A DNA stretch of 41,402 bases from positions 1 through 41,402 of IMG/VR virus record IMGVR_UViG_3300022678_000086; one strand, given 5' to 3'. Both the position numbers and the translations under genes were made by a program. Positions 8,401 to 16,181 of the stretch are shown one piece after another (within the stretch, counting starts at the first letter, position 1; each line of letters starts with the position of its first letter). Below the pieces are notes generated by a model. That model did not search any database and was not told where the DNA came from. It saw only the letters and a list, made by a program, of their open reading frames with translations. This stretch comes from a virus.

Positions 8401-10329
8401 GAGCTGTCCGGGATTGATTTCGGGGCGGTTCTCAACCAGGCGGGCGGCTATCTGGCAGACCAGCTGGCCAGCGCTCGCCGGACCATCGGCGGCGCAACGC
8501 CGGAAGAACAGCTGGCCGAGATCGAGAGCCGCATCGCCGAGAAGGCGGCCGAGCTGGACCGCCTGTTCGATCGCGGCTTTCGGGAGCCAAGCTTTCTCGA
8601 GCGCTTTACGGACGAGGTGGTCGCCCTCGAGAATGCCTTCAACCGCGTGCTCTCGGGGGATTTCAGTCTGGAACCGCGCACCGCCGTGCAGGAATTGCAG
8701 GCGCTGATCGCCGAAGGCCAGCAGATCAAGGAGGTGATCGATCTCGGTGTCGAAACCCGCGCCATGATCGACCAGGCGCAGGAGGAACGGCGGCGGTCTG
8801 AACAGGCCTCGGAGCGGCTCGGCACGATGCTCGACCAGCTCGAACAGGACGTCTATGAGCTGCAGACCGACCGTGCCCAGCAAATCGCCGACCGGGCGAC
8901 CGAGCAACTCAAGGTCTTGGAAGCACTGCGGGCGGAAGGCGCCGATGCCGACGCATTGTCGCAGGCCGAAGAGCTGCTGAAACAACGCACCGCGCTGCTG
9001 GTCGAACGCGAGACCGCGTCTCGGCGCACACAGGCGGCCGACCGGCCCTCGGACCCGCCTTTGCAGCGGGTCAATCTGCTGCTCGAGCAGTTGGCTTCGG
9101 AACGCTCATTGGTGGGGCTGTCCGACCGCGAACGGTCGATCGAAAGGATGCTGCAGCGGGCGGAGTCCGCGGTGTCTCGGGGCGATGGCGGTCTGACAGC
9201 CGAGACGCGGGCGCAGATCGAAGCCGCAGCCGGCGCTTTGTTCGATGCCCAGCAGGCGGCGCGGGCGCAAGAGGCGCGCGAAGACGCCATCCGCACCATC
9301 GAGGCGCAGATCGAGGCCTTGGGTCACGAGCGCGAGGCCCTTGGGCTGAATGACCGTGAACGGGCGGTACAGCGAGAGGTTCTGCGCGCCGAAGAGGTGG
9401 CGCGCCGGGCCGGGATCGCGTTGACTGAACAGCAACGGACTGCCCTCGAACAGGAGTCCGCCACCCTGTTCGAGGCCTCCGAAGCGCACGATCGTCGCAA
9501 CCGGCTGCTGCAGGAAGGCGCCTTCCTGACCGAGAGCCTGCGCGATGCCTCGGTGGTCTACGAGGATGAGCTGCTGCGCCTGAAGGAGCTTCTCGACGAA
9601 GGCGCCATCAGCCAGGAGACGTTTGGCAAGGCGGCCGAGCAAGCCTATGATCGCATGCTGGACGCGTCGACGGAGTGGCAGCAAGGGGTCGAGCGCGCCT
9701 TCCGGCGTTATGCCGACAGTGCCGGTGATGCGGCAGCGCAGAGCGAACGCTTCGTCACCAGCGCGCTGTCCGGCATGGAGGACGCGCTGGTCCGGTTCGT
9801 CACCACCGGCGAGGCGAACTGGCGAGATATGGTCGATGCCATGATCGCCGACTTCGCCCGGCTGGTGATCCGCACCAGCATCACGGCCCCTTTAGCCGAA
9901 GCGGCTGGCATCGGCATCCGCTCGATCGGGTCGTCCTTGGGGGCCTCTCTGTTCCACGAGGGCGGCGTTGCGGGTGAGACCGCGCCGACGCGCACCGTGC
10001 CGGCGTCTCTGTTCGCGGGGGCACCCCGCCTGCACAGCGGCAATATACCGTCGCTGCTGCCGGACGAAGTGCCGAGCATTCTGAAGCGCGGCGAGATCGT
10101 GCTGTCGCCCGAGCAGTCAGCCGCGGCACGCGCGGGAGCGGCACCCAGCTATGTCATCCAGGTGGACGCGCGCGGTGCCGATGATCCGGCCGCGGTGGAG
10201 GAACGAGTCAACCGGGCCGTCGATCTGGCGATGGCCCGGCACGTGCCCGGCATCGTGCGCACCAGCGTGGCGGCCTCGAAATCCGCCGTGGTGGACGACT
10301 GGCGCCGGCGCGGAGGACGGTTCGGCTAA
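5413..10329 (+). CDS. Phage tail tape measure protein
   Basis: At 1638 residues this is the longest phage gene here. It is mostly alpha-helical and Ala/Gln/Glu-rich, with long coiled-coil stretches (roughly residues 200-600 and 1100-1420) and a few hydrophobic patches around 155-195 and 800-835. Residues about 1420-1520 match the lambda gpH-type C-terminal domain (ERAFRRYADSAGDAAAQSE, then GEANWRDMVDAMIADFARLVIR). It spans the tail lumen and sets tail length; at about 1.5 angstrom per residue the tail would be roughly 240 nm, an estimate from the general rule. The start lies six bases after the chaperone fusion stop. Confidence 0.93.
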   Translation: MADRTITIRIAVEGGDTVEQQLDRLSETLRRFGDGTAGAAAVDLSPTLGGGDGLAEKLENIREARAESVAASQEVERAVSGTAALVEQQLVTALQDATQAVRDLQSSFGGIEEAGRAFAKANDDGSLLVGTLKAIGTVGVESFEKVVDAGLNTATTFLGNFGGGLLNRVVTQPVVDVVTAGLGLTADALGKLTVGVAKTAIDPFVKLGQIGLPDLDADLDSLKGGLDETGQAARKAGNDLEAGLTGSEARIHDLVASLTEAAQAQRTNQEAAEDAVQRVFEHVDAYGTLQTGVDEATARMAEQAQAATGVGAAADRADAAVRRQAETTRQAVQDTESYAEAMAQIREQMLALETAGPAERTRFRGSNLVSARPGNFPEEMEKLRRAFDFPDEDFAPAKQAIADTDAAVQGLQQTLQDTIVPTGRLAQALAEMRGGAAAFEAIRNAAAAASDELARQDDNRQRATGLDLAGVDAAIQSADRTSEIDATTDSIQNLESLSGKATRAVQGLDGAFTDLASSADAIKTATEGALAPAELRSRALQEAIRDAVQATHDLDEAALAGSTNSDRVTEAYNRQRQALQNIQELSRILGSGIDWQGKVDDRNRLLIESYEKMAGQLQAINAGARFQFETAQNDLTAHALGPWVKDLDKLSSIDFDDTGESLDQMLNSLGEFPQAIDTFKRFFSFLEFDGIEKFGFFGRQIKKLGGDAFDFILGKSDDVEGAMEELRRVTEDLPLGPRQVLGANLGAPAGQDLASVADDAVQAANGLSAFAAVADGAQVALGAVAARTGVFGSALQSLLSGRAFVRGGPIAALAAGFFAVSDAVGRAKDTTEDLERRLRALDLTGRFDPSVLSQASRTLASSTVTGLEDARAGVLAALEFGRDVPVGGLDRFLALARDLAEVLGTDLVPAVQLLGAAYANPSQGAQALNQRIAVLTDSQLDQIRTLDEGGRQMDALNALLQVLDDRFGGAARSAYEMEGGLHALSVEADNLLTTLGELSGIDFGAVLNQAGGYLADQLASARRTIGGATPEEQLAEIESRIAEKAAELDRLFDRGFREPSFLERFTDEVVALENAFNRVLSGDFSLEPRTAVQELQALIAEGQQIKEVIDLGVETRAMIDQAQEERRRSEQASERLGTMLDQLEQDVYELQTDRAQQIADRATEQLKVLEALRAEGADADALSQAEELLKQRTALLVERETASRRTQAADRPSDPPLQRVNLLLEQLASERSLVGLSDRERSIERMLQRAESAVSRGDGGLTAETRAQIEAAAGALFDAQQAARAQEAREDAIRTIEAQIEALGHEREALGLNDRERAVQREVLRAEEVARRAGIALTEQQRTALEQESATLFEASEAHDRRNRLLQEGAFLTESLRDASVVYEDELLRLKELLDEGAISQETFGKAAEQAYDRMLDASTEWQQGVERAFRRYADSAGDAAAQSERFVTSALSGMEDALVRFVTTGEANWRDMVDAMIADFARLVIRTSITAPLAEAAGIGIRSIGSSLGASLFHEGGVAGETAPTRTVPASLFAGAPRLHSGNIPSLLPDEVPSILKRGEIVLSPEQSAAARAGAAPSYVIQVDARGADDPAAVEERVNRAVDLAMARHVPGIVRTSVAASKSAVVDDWRRRGGRFG

Positions 10330-10339
10330 GGTGGCACTC

Positions 10340-10555
10340 ATGCGACGGCAACTTGAGCTCTTCGGCCCCCGGCCGCGGCGAAAACCGCGGCGGTTGATGC
10401 ATGTTGAAGATGCGGGCCAGGCCTGCGATGGCACCCTGATCGTCCGGTTTCGATGCGGACACTGCGGATATGTCAGCGACTGGATGAAACAACGCAGCAT
10501 TGCTGAGGAAAAGCGCGGCCGGCCCTGCCCGATTTGCGCCGAGAGGGCGGAATGA
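10340..10555 (+). CDS. Small zinc-ribbon-like protein after the tape measure
   Basis: This 71-residue product has a basic N-terminus (QLELFGPRPRRKPRR) and two cysteine pairs, CGHCG and CPIC, about 30 residues apart, a likely four-ligand zinc site. The ATG at 10340 follows AAGGTGG at 10328-10334; a GTG at 10331 is in frame but sits inside that Shine-Dalgarno site. It ends in an ATGA overlap with the next gene. Small proteins of this type follow the tape measure in related prophages, so a tail-tip or assembly role is inferred; the sequence alone does not show it. Confidence 0.7.
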   Translation: MRRQLELFGPRPRRKPRRLMHVEDAGQACDGTLIVRFRCGHCGYVSDWMKQRSIAEEKRGRPCPICAERAE

Positions 10556-11124
10556 TCACTTGGCCCCTGACCTTCAAACCGATCGCGCAGGAGTTCTATA
10601 TTCAGACGCTGTCGGTGGTGTTCACCAACCCCTACACCAACCAGCAGCAGGTGTTGGAACGGGATGGTCAGCGCTGGGTCTCGCGCATCACGGTGGAACG
10701 CGGCGGCGATCTGGCGCGGGAGATCGACGCTTTGCTCGCGTCGATCCGCGGGCCCGCCGGCACGGTGTTGATGCCAGACTTTCGGACTCTGCGGGCGCGG
10801 AACGTGTTGGGCTCGCCGACGCTCGATAGCGGCTCTGGCCGGACCTTGACGGTCTCGGGCTTGAGCAACCCGCTCCTGCCCGGCGATATGATCCAGACCT
10901 CGCCCGGCCGCGGACATATCGTGACGGTGGCCAGCAGTGGCGGTAGTGTGTCGATCGAACCGCGACTGCGCGAGCCGGTGGTGACCGGCGCCCTGATCAC
11001 CGACAATGTTCGGGTGAAGATGCGGTTCGGCAGCGACGACGCGGCCCGCAACCCGACCCGACCACCGCGGCGGTCGTCCTGGACGCTGGAGTTCGTCGAG
11101 GTCTTGCCGGAGACGGCCCCGTGA
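10552..11124 (+). CDS. Tail-tip protein, distal-tail-like (paralogue 1)
   Basis: The 190-residue product starts MITWPLTFKPIAQEFYIQT and has a predicted strand-rich fold: ERDGQRWVSRITVERGG, then a helix and the LLASIRGPAGTVLMPDF turn common in tail-tip proteins. The C-terminal half (GDMIQTSPGRGHIVTV ... RVKMRFGSDDAARNPTRPP ... LEFVEVLP) is clearly shared with the next gene. Position just after the tape measure suits a distal tail or baseplate protein. Both ends overlap neighbours by four bases, so translation is coupled. No enzymatic motif is seen. Confidence 0.6.
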   Translation: MITWPLTFKPIAQEFYIQTLSVVFTNPYTNQQQVLERDGQRWVSRITVERGGDLAREIDALLASIRGPAGTVLMPDFRTLRARNVLGSPTLDSGSGRTLTVSGLSNPLLPGDMIQTSPGRGHIVTVASSGGSVSIEPRLREPVVTGALITDNVRVKMRFGSDDAARNPTRPPRRSSWTLEFVEVLPETAP

Positions 11125-11867
11125 ATCCGTGGCCAAGCGATCTGCGTCCGGCTTCGATGAGCCTGTTTATCGAGACTCTGACCGGCCGGTTCGACCCGCG
11201 CTACACGGCCCAGAGCCAGGTCTTCGTGCGCCGGATCGGCGATGAAGCTGGCAAGCGCCTGGCACAGATCGCCGGTGTCGAAGGCATCGATCGCGCCCAC
11301 GACCGCTGGGTTGCGCAGATAGACCTGGACCTGGGGCACCGGGATGCCGGCGAGATGGACGGCTTTCTGGCTCGGCTACGCGGCCCAGCGCAGGCCACGC
11401 TCATACCCGCCTGGTCGTACAATATCCAACCCGGTGGGTCTCTGCGGTCGTTTTCCGACCACGCGGCAGAGACAGGCCCGTCCGATTGGGACGACGACGC
11501 CGGTTTCGACGACGGAACCGTATTCAGCGAGGGCGCTGCCACGCCGACACTGCTCGGCGGTCGGGGCCACCGGATGTCGCTATCGGGCTTCGCGCCGAAC
11601 GAGACCGGCGTTCTCGCAGTCACCGATATGATCAGCGCCGGTGGCGAGCGGGCCCACATCGTCACCGCAGTCGGGACGACGGATCACAACGGCTATCTCG
11701 CCATCTGGATCGCACCGACCGCCCGCGATCCTGTCCCGCGCGAACCGCTGGTGACCTCGGGGGTCTCCATCAAGATGCGCCTGTCCAGCGACAACGCCGG
11801 CCGCGGGCGTACGCGGCCTCCCGTGCGAACGCAGTATCAGATCGACCTGATGGAAGTCTTGCCATGA
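11121..11867 (+). CDS. Tail-tip protein, distal-tail-like (paralogue 2)
   Basis: The 248-residue product is a longer paralogue of the gene before it. Both share a W-x-x-x-I strand, a 'single-residue helix then LRGPAxATLIP' segment, a GxRAHIVT strand, a PREPLVTSGVSIKMRLSSDNAGRxRTRPP block and an EVLP ending. It has an extra Gly/Asp-rich insertion at about residues 110-160 (SDWDDDAGFDDGTVFSEG). It starts with GTG in an overlap with the upstream stop and ends in an ATGA overlap. A role in the tail tip is inferred from context and from the shared fold. Confidence 0.6.
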   Translation: MNPWPSDLRPASMSLFIETLTGRFDPRYTAQSQVFVRRIGDEAGKRLAQIAGVEGIDRAHDRWVAQIDLDLGHRDAGEMDGFLARLRGPAQATLIPAWSYNIQPGGSLRSFSDHAAETGPSDWDDDAGFDDGTVFSEGAATPTLLGGRGHRMSLSGFAPNETGVLAVTDMISAGGERAHIVTAVGTTDHNGYLAIWIAPTARDPVPREPLVTSGVSIKMRLSSDNAGRGRTRPPVRTQYQIDLMEVLP

Positions 11868-12427
11868 CCGGGCGTCTTCCGACAGCGTCGGCAACCGAGG
11901 CTGGGGGGCCGGTCGCGCGGCCGATCCTGCTTGCGTTCTTCGATTTCGGGGGCGGGCCGGTGCGCGCCTGGTCCGGGGTCGGCACGCTCACCTGGGACGG
12001 CTACGACTGGACCGGTCTCGGCACCTTCGGCGAGGTCTCCGCGGTCGAAGAGACGACAGAGGTCCGCGCCACCGGGGCCGCCTTCCGTCTGTCGGGTGTG
12101 CCGCCAGACCTGCTGCTCGAGGTCATCAACACGCCGATCCAGGGCCGCGCGGCCAAGCTCTGGCTTGGGTTCATGACCGAAGTCTGGAATTTGGTGGAGG
12201 ACCCGGTCCTGATCTTCGACGGCCGCATGGACACAATCGAGCTCATCGACGGGGCGCAGACCGCCGTGATCACGCTCCAGGCCGAGAACCGGTTGCGTGA
12301 TCTCGAGCGGCCTCGGACGCGCCGCTACACCAACGAAGACCAGCAGTCGGAATTCTCCGGCGATCTCGGTTTCCAGTACGTGCCCTCGTTGCAGGAAGCC
12401 GAGATCGAATGGGGCCGGCCGGCCTGA
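11864..12427 (+). CDS. DUF2163-like tail-tip/baseplate protein
   Basis: The 187-residue product has a beta-rich pattern seen in tail-tip proteins downstream of the tape measure: ILLAFFDFGGGPVRAWSGVGTLTWDGYDWTGLG, VEETTEVRATGAAFRLSG, LIFDGRMDTIELIDG and VITLQAENRLRDLERPR. The 'short strand - G.. DWxG - strand' layout and the FDGRMD turn resemble DUF2163/hub proteins, though it is shorter than gene-transfer-agent gp13 members. The ATG overlaps the upstream TGA. The C-terminus (YTNEDQQSEFSGDLGFQYVPSLQ) is also typical of tail proteins that hold the tip complex together. Confidence 0.6.
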   Translation: MTGRLPTASATEAGGPVARPILLAFFDFGGGPVRAWSGVGTLTWDGYDWTGLGTFGEVSAVEETTEVRATGAAFRLSGVPPDLLLEVINTPIQGRAAKLWLGFMTEVWNLVEDPVLIFDGRMDTIELIDGAQTAVITLQAENRLRDLERPRTRRYTNEDQQSEFSGDLGFQYVPSLQEAEIEWGRPA

Positions 12428-12465
12428 ATTTCCTTCCAGATTGACCCAAGCACAAGGAGACGACG

Positions 12466-13410
12466 ATGCCCCGCGGCACCGGCGGGAACACCCGCGTTTA
12501 CCTCAAATTCGAGGACACCTACGGCACGTCCCCAGGCGGGGACTATGTGCAGATCCCGTTCAAGGGCGGCTTCGATCTGTCCTCGGAGCAGCCGGTCGAG
12601 CGCAGCGACGTGCTCGGTCTCGATCGCGAACCGGGCACCGGAGAGCGTGGCCTGATCGTCGATCGCGGCACCATTCCGGCGCCTTTGGACCTTCGCTATC
12701 TCGGCTATTGGCTGAAATCCCTGCTGGGCGCACCGGCCACCTCCGGGATGGGGCCGTACACCCACGTCTTCGGTGGTAGCGGCCCACCGACCACACCGCC
12801 CTCGTTGTCGGTGCTGGTGTTCCACCCGGACGTGCCGCGCTACTACCGGCACAACGGCGTGGTCGTGAACACCATCACGCTGCCGTTTTCGGTCAGCGAC
12901 AGGATTACTGCCCGGATCGAGGTAATCGCCAAGGGCGAAGAGACCGTCACCGATACGGCGGCCGGCACGCCGACCAAGCACGCGCTGACCAGCTTCGCCC
13001 GGCTGCAGGGTTCCATCAAGAAGGACGGCACCGCGCTTGGGCGTGTGGTCGGCGGTCAGGTCGCCATCTCCGGCAATCTGGAGCCAGCGACGGTGATCAA
13101 GACGGATGCGACCATCGACGGTGTCGATCCGGGCACGATGTCGGCCAACGGCACGGTGACGGTCCGCTTCGCCGAAGACGATCTGATGGCCGAGGCTCTG
13201 GCCGGCACGCTGGTCAACCTGACCTTCGCCTACACCATCGATGCGGAAAAGTCGCTGGTGGTGGACCTGCCCCAGGTGCAGCTGGCGACGCCGAAGCGGT
13301 CGATCCCCGGCCCCGGCGGCATCCAGGTCAGCTTTCCGTTCGAAAGCGAAACCCCCGTCGGTGGCCATTTCTGCACCGTCACCCTGACCAACGATATCGC
13401 GAGTTACTGA
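12466..13410 (+). CDS. Phage tail tube protein (Phage_tube_2-like)
   Basis: The 314-residue product starts PRGTGGNTRVYLKFEDTYGTSPGG and continues with IPFKGGFDLSSEQPVERSDVLG, the hallmark opening of the Phage_tube_2-type tail tube family, and then alternating strands (ITLPFSVSDRITARIEVIAKG; GQVAISGNLEPA; VNLTFAYTIDAEKSLVVDLPQVQL). It should polymerise into the inner tail tube. GGAG at 12454-12457 precedes the ATG. Tail tube genes usually lie upstream of the chaperones and tape measure; here it sits after them, between tip and fibre genes. No second tube gene was found upstream in the window. Confidence 0.8.
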   Translation: MPRGTGGNTRVYLKFEDTYGTSPGGDYVQIPFKGGFDLSSEQPVERSDVLGLDREPGTGERGLIVDRGTIPAPLDLRYLGYWLKSLLGAPATSGMGPYTHVFGGSGPPTTPPSLSVLVFHPDVPRYYRHNGVVVNTITLPFSVSDRITARIEVIAKGEETVTDTAAGTPTKHALTSFARLQGSIKKDGTALGRVVGGQVAISGNLEPATVIKTDATIDGVDPGTMSANGTVTVRFAEDDLMAEALAGTLVNLTFAYTIDAEKSLVVDLPQVQLATPKRSIPGPGGIQVSFPFESETPVGGHFCTVTLTNDIASY

Positions 13411-13412
13411 TC

Positions 13413-13865
13413 ATGGCGCTGGTGCGCATCAGTAATCTGCCGCGCGCTGATGCCCTGACCGGCGCCGAGCTGGTGCCGATCGTCCAGGAAGGCCGCACCA
13501 AGGCGGCGGAGATCAGCCTGATCAACGCGGCCAGCGTCCACCCGACCATCCTGGTGTTCGCCTTCGCCTGGAACAATGTCAGCCCGCGGACTCTGTTCAG
13601 CCTGGCGGCCGGACGGCGCATCCACGCCGTGCATGTCTATATCGACACTCCGTTCGACGGCAGCGGTGCTGGTTTGCGCATCGGTGATGCGGTTGATCCG
13701 GAGCGCCTGGTCGGCACCGGCCAATGCGACCCGACCAGCATCGGCATCTACCTGACGGCACCCGGCTTTCTGCCGGCGACCGCTACCGACGTTCTGTTGA
13801 CCCTGACGCCGGGCGACGGCGCCAGCCAAGGCGCCGGCAGCGTCGTCTTCAGTCTCGATCCCTAA
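13413..13865 (+). CDS. Fibre-associated tail protein
   Basis: The 150-residue product begins with ISNLPRADALTGAELVPIVQEGRTKAAEIS, a short N-terminal motif found at the start of many phage tail-fibre and appendage proteins that links them to the virion. The rest is strand-rich, with FAFAWNNVSPRTLFSLAAGRRIHAVHVYIDTPF and a C-terminal DVLLTLTPGDGASQGAGSVVF. The 'IDTPFDG... LRIGDA' strand pattern is repeated in the next gene (VVIDTTFDGAPSLSVGTS), so the two share a domain. It starts two bases after the tube gene's stop. Confidence 0.55.
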   Translation: MALVRISNLPRADALTGAELVPIVQEGRTKAAEISLINAASVHPTILVFAFAWNNVSPRTLFSLAAGRRIHAVHVYIDTPFDGSGAGLRIGDAVDPERLVGTGQCDPTSIGIYLTAPGFLPATATDVLLTLTPGDGASQGAGSVVFSLDP

Positions 13866-13882
13866 GAATACGGAGAACGGCA

Positions 13883-14572
13883 ATGTCTCTCTGGATGGAT
13901 TTGCTTGGCACGACGAAATCCTATTTCCGGCTCGGGTTGTCGGGCGTCCGGCTGAAGAATCTGGCCGGGCACCTGGGCATCCGCAATGCCGGCGACACCG
14001 CCGATGCGGCGGTGACGGCCAGCAAGGTCAACGTCTCGGGCGACGCCATCGACCTGAACAGCGATGCCGCCGGAGCCGGCGCCGACTGGAAATACACCTT
14101 GCAGCGGCCCGCGACCGGCATGACCGCCGATGTCGTGCTGACCTTGCCACCGACCGACGGCAGCCCGAACCAGGTGCTGAAGACCGACGGCGACGGCCAT
14201 ATGAGCTGGGCCGATGCCGCGTCTACCGCCTCCAACATCAAGGTGGACAGCACGCCGCTGGCGCACGACAGCACCCCGACCATCGCGATGTTCAACGCGG
14301 CCGATGGCACCGTCATCGATCGTGTCGCAGTGGTGATCGACACGACGTTCGATGGCGCACCGTCCCTCAGCGTCGGCACCTCGGGATCGGCTTCGAAGTA
14401 TCTCGGCGCCACCGACGCGGATTTGACGGCGGCGGCCAAGACCATCTTCCTCAACCATCCGGGCGAACCGGCGGTCACCGGCGGCGGTGAGGATTTGGAG
14501 ATCGCCTACACCGCCGGGGGAGCTACCCAGGGTGCGGCGCGCGTGCAGGTGCATTACGCGACGCCGAGCTGA
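13883..14572 (+). CDS. Tail fibre-like structural protein
   Basis: The 229-residue product is beta-rich and Ala/Gly/Thr/Asp-rich. Residues 25-115 contain a fibre-like segment ending ADVVLTLPPTDGSPNQVLKTDGDGHMSWAD, a phrase common in fibre shafts just before a receptor-binding or packing domain. The second half has VAVVIDTTFDGAPSLSVGTSGSA and EDLEIAYTAGGATQGAARVQVHY, matching the domain in the upstream 150-residue protein. GGAG at 13872-13875 places the ATG at 13883. It probably belongs to the tail adsorption apparatus. Confidence 0.6.
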   Translation: MSLWMDLLGTTKSYFRLGLSGVRLKNLAGHLGIRNAGDTADAAVTASKVNVSGDAIDLNSDAAGAGADWKYTLQRPATGMTADVVLTLPPTDGSPNQVLKTDGDGHMSWADAASTASNIKVDSTPLAHDSTPTIAMFNAADGTVIDRVAVVIDTTFDGAPSLSVGTSGSASKYLGATDADLTAAAKTIFLNHPGEPAVTGGGEDLEIAYTAGGATQGAARVQVHYATPS

Positions 14573-14637
14573 TCTTTCTCCTTGCGTCCTTGACGCCCTC
14601 ATCCGGGCGACGTCCCATCCGACAAGGACTTCCCAAA

Positions 14638-15711
14638 ATGGCTGTCGAGATGAACCTGCGGGGCACCTCGCAGGACAGCTTTCGTATTGGCCGCAGCAAG
14701 GCCGTGCTGGACGCTTCCGGTCTGTCTGCCGCCCGCGCCTTCGCCTTGCCCGATGCGTCCGGCACTCTGGCGCTGGAAGACAATGCTGGCCGCAATCTGA
14801 TCGTCAACGGCGGCTGCCGGGTGTCGAGCCGAGCCGCCAAATCTTTGACCACCTCTTGGCAATATGCCGAAGTCGATCTGATCGCGGCCAAAGCCACAGG
14901 CACGGTCAGCGCCGGCACCATCGTGCAGCAATGGGTCGAGACCCTGGGCAGCACCGGCTGGGCGATCCGGCTGAAGGACGTCACCTTGCCGGGACCGGGC
15001 GCGCAGGTCCATTTCCGAGTGCGGGTGGAATCCCGCGATGCGCGACGCATGAAGAACCGGCCGGCGGTGTTTTCTTGCGCCTGCCACCACGATCTGGGTC
15101 TGGCCGGCGGTGGCGACCGGCCGATCGACTGGCACGTCACGGTGAACAGGGCCAACGCTTCCGATGACTTCTCGGGCGTGACGCAGATCGCCACCGGGAC
15201 GTCCACCATTGCGCCCAACATCAACGGTGCGCTGTGGCTGGTCGTTGCCGATATGGGCGATTGCAGCAACGGCATCGAAGTCATCGTGACCGCGGACGCC
15301 GATGAAGCAACCACCAACACTTTCCATCTGGCCGATCTGCAATTGGAACCGGGCACGGCCAAGACCGTTTTCGCTAACCGGCCGATCGCCGAAGAGGTCG
15401 CCCTGGTGCAGCGTTATCTGCGTCCGTGCACCGGATTGATCGGCATCGCCAATTCCGGCAGCGTCATGCAGATCACGCTCAGCCATCCGGGCATGCGTGC
15501 GGCACCGAACTACGAGACCACCGGCGCGCTCACCTTCACCGACGCGGTCACGGCCGATTTTACGCAGTCTTCCGGGCAAATCTACCAGGTGTTCGAGCGC
15601 ACCGCCGACAAGGCGCGCATCGCCGCCGGCAATTTCTCGGGCCTGACGCCCGGCCGGGTGATGATCGAACGCGGCACCGGCGGTGTCGTTCTGGCCAGCG
15701 CCGAGCTGTGA
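14638..15711 (+). CDS. Tail fibre protein with carbohydrate-binding-like region
   Basis: The 357-residue product starts with a short fibre segment (ALPDASGTLALED), then has a jelly-roll-like region at about residues 60-240 (AKATGTVSAGTIVQQWVETL; AQVHFRVRVESRDARR; INGALWLVVADMGD). It then carries the classic fibre/CBM hinge LADLQLEPGTAKTVFANRP followed by EEVALVQRYLRPC. This hinge marks many phage fibre proteins that bind surface sugars. AAGGA at 14624-14628 supports the ATG at 14638 over an upstream TTG. Its stop overlaps the next GTG start. Confidence 0.75.
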   Translation: MAVEMNLRGTSQDSFRIGRSKAVLDASGLSAARAFALPDASGTLALEDNAGRNLIVNGGCRVSSRAAKSLTTSWQYAEVDLIAAKATGTVSAGTIVQQWVETLGSTGWAIRLKDVTLPGPGAQVHFRVRVESRDARRMKNRPAVFSCACHHDLGLAGGGDRPIDWHVTVNRANASDDFSGVTQIATGTSTIAPNINGALWLVVADMGDCSNGIEVIVTADADEATTNTFHLADLQLEPGTAKTVFANRPIAEEVALVQRYLRPCTGLIGIANSGSVMQITLSHPGMRAAPNYETTGALTFTDAVTADFTQSSGQIYQVFERTADKARIAAGNFSGLTPGRVMIERGTGGVVLASAEL

Positions 15712-16145
15712 CCCTCCCTCCAATTCGGCGCCGGCCCGACTGGCCCGAGCGCCTGGCCACGGTCATCGAAAGCGCACGGCATCGACCCTTTCTGTGGGGC
15801 CAGCACGATTGCTGCCTGTTCGTCGCCGATGCGGTCGGCGCGATCACGGGCGCGGACTTCGCGCCCGATTGGCGTGGCCGGTACGGCGACGTTATCGAGG
15901 CCCTCCGTCTGCTCCGGAAGCGTGGCTTCGGCTCCTTCCCCGATCTTATCGACGCCCTGTGCCAGGATTGCGGCTGGCCGGAGATACCGCCCTCGCAAGC
16001 CGGCCGCGGCGATGTCTGCATCCTGATCCTGGAAGACGCCGAGCATCTTGGCCTGTGCACCGGCGCCCACATCGCGGTGCCGGGCGACCGTGGCCTCGTC
16101 TTCTATTCCCGCGCCGTGGCCAACCGAGCCTGGCGTATCGGTTGA
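15708..16145 (+). CDS. DUF6950/NlpC-P60-like tail protein
   Basis: The 145-residue product contains PFLWGQHDCCLFVADAVGAITG near residue 25, the conserved core of DUF6950 proteins, where the Cys after HD sits as in NlpC/P60-like cysteine peptidases. A later AGRGDVCIL and GAHIAVPGDRGLVFYSRAV supply strands and a His. In lambda-like tails the NlpC-type gpK acts at the tail tip and may locally cleave peptidoglycan during entry; such a role is inferred here. Start is a GTG overlapping the fibre stop; no ATG is available nearby. It is followed by the J-like gene, as in lambda K-I-J order. Confidence 0.7.
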   Translation: MTLPPIRRRPDWPERLATVIESARHRPFLWGQHDCCLFVADAVGAITGADFAPDWRGRYGDVIEALRLLRKRGFGSFPDLIDALCQDCGWPEIPPSQAGRGDVCILILEDAEHLGLCTGAHIAVPGDRGLVFYSRAVANRAWRIG

Positions 16146-16181
16146 GACGCCGTCCGTCCCTTTCCTCATTCGGAGATCGCC

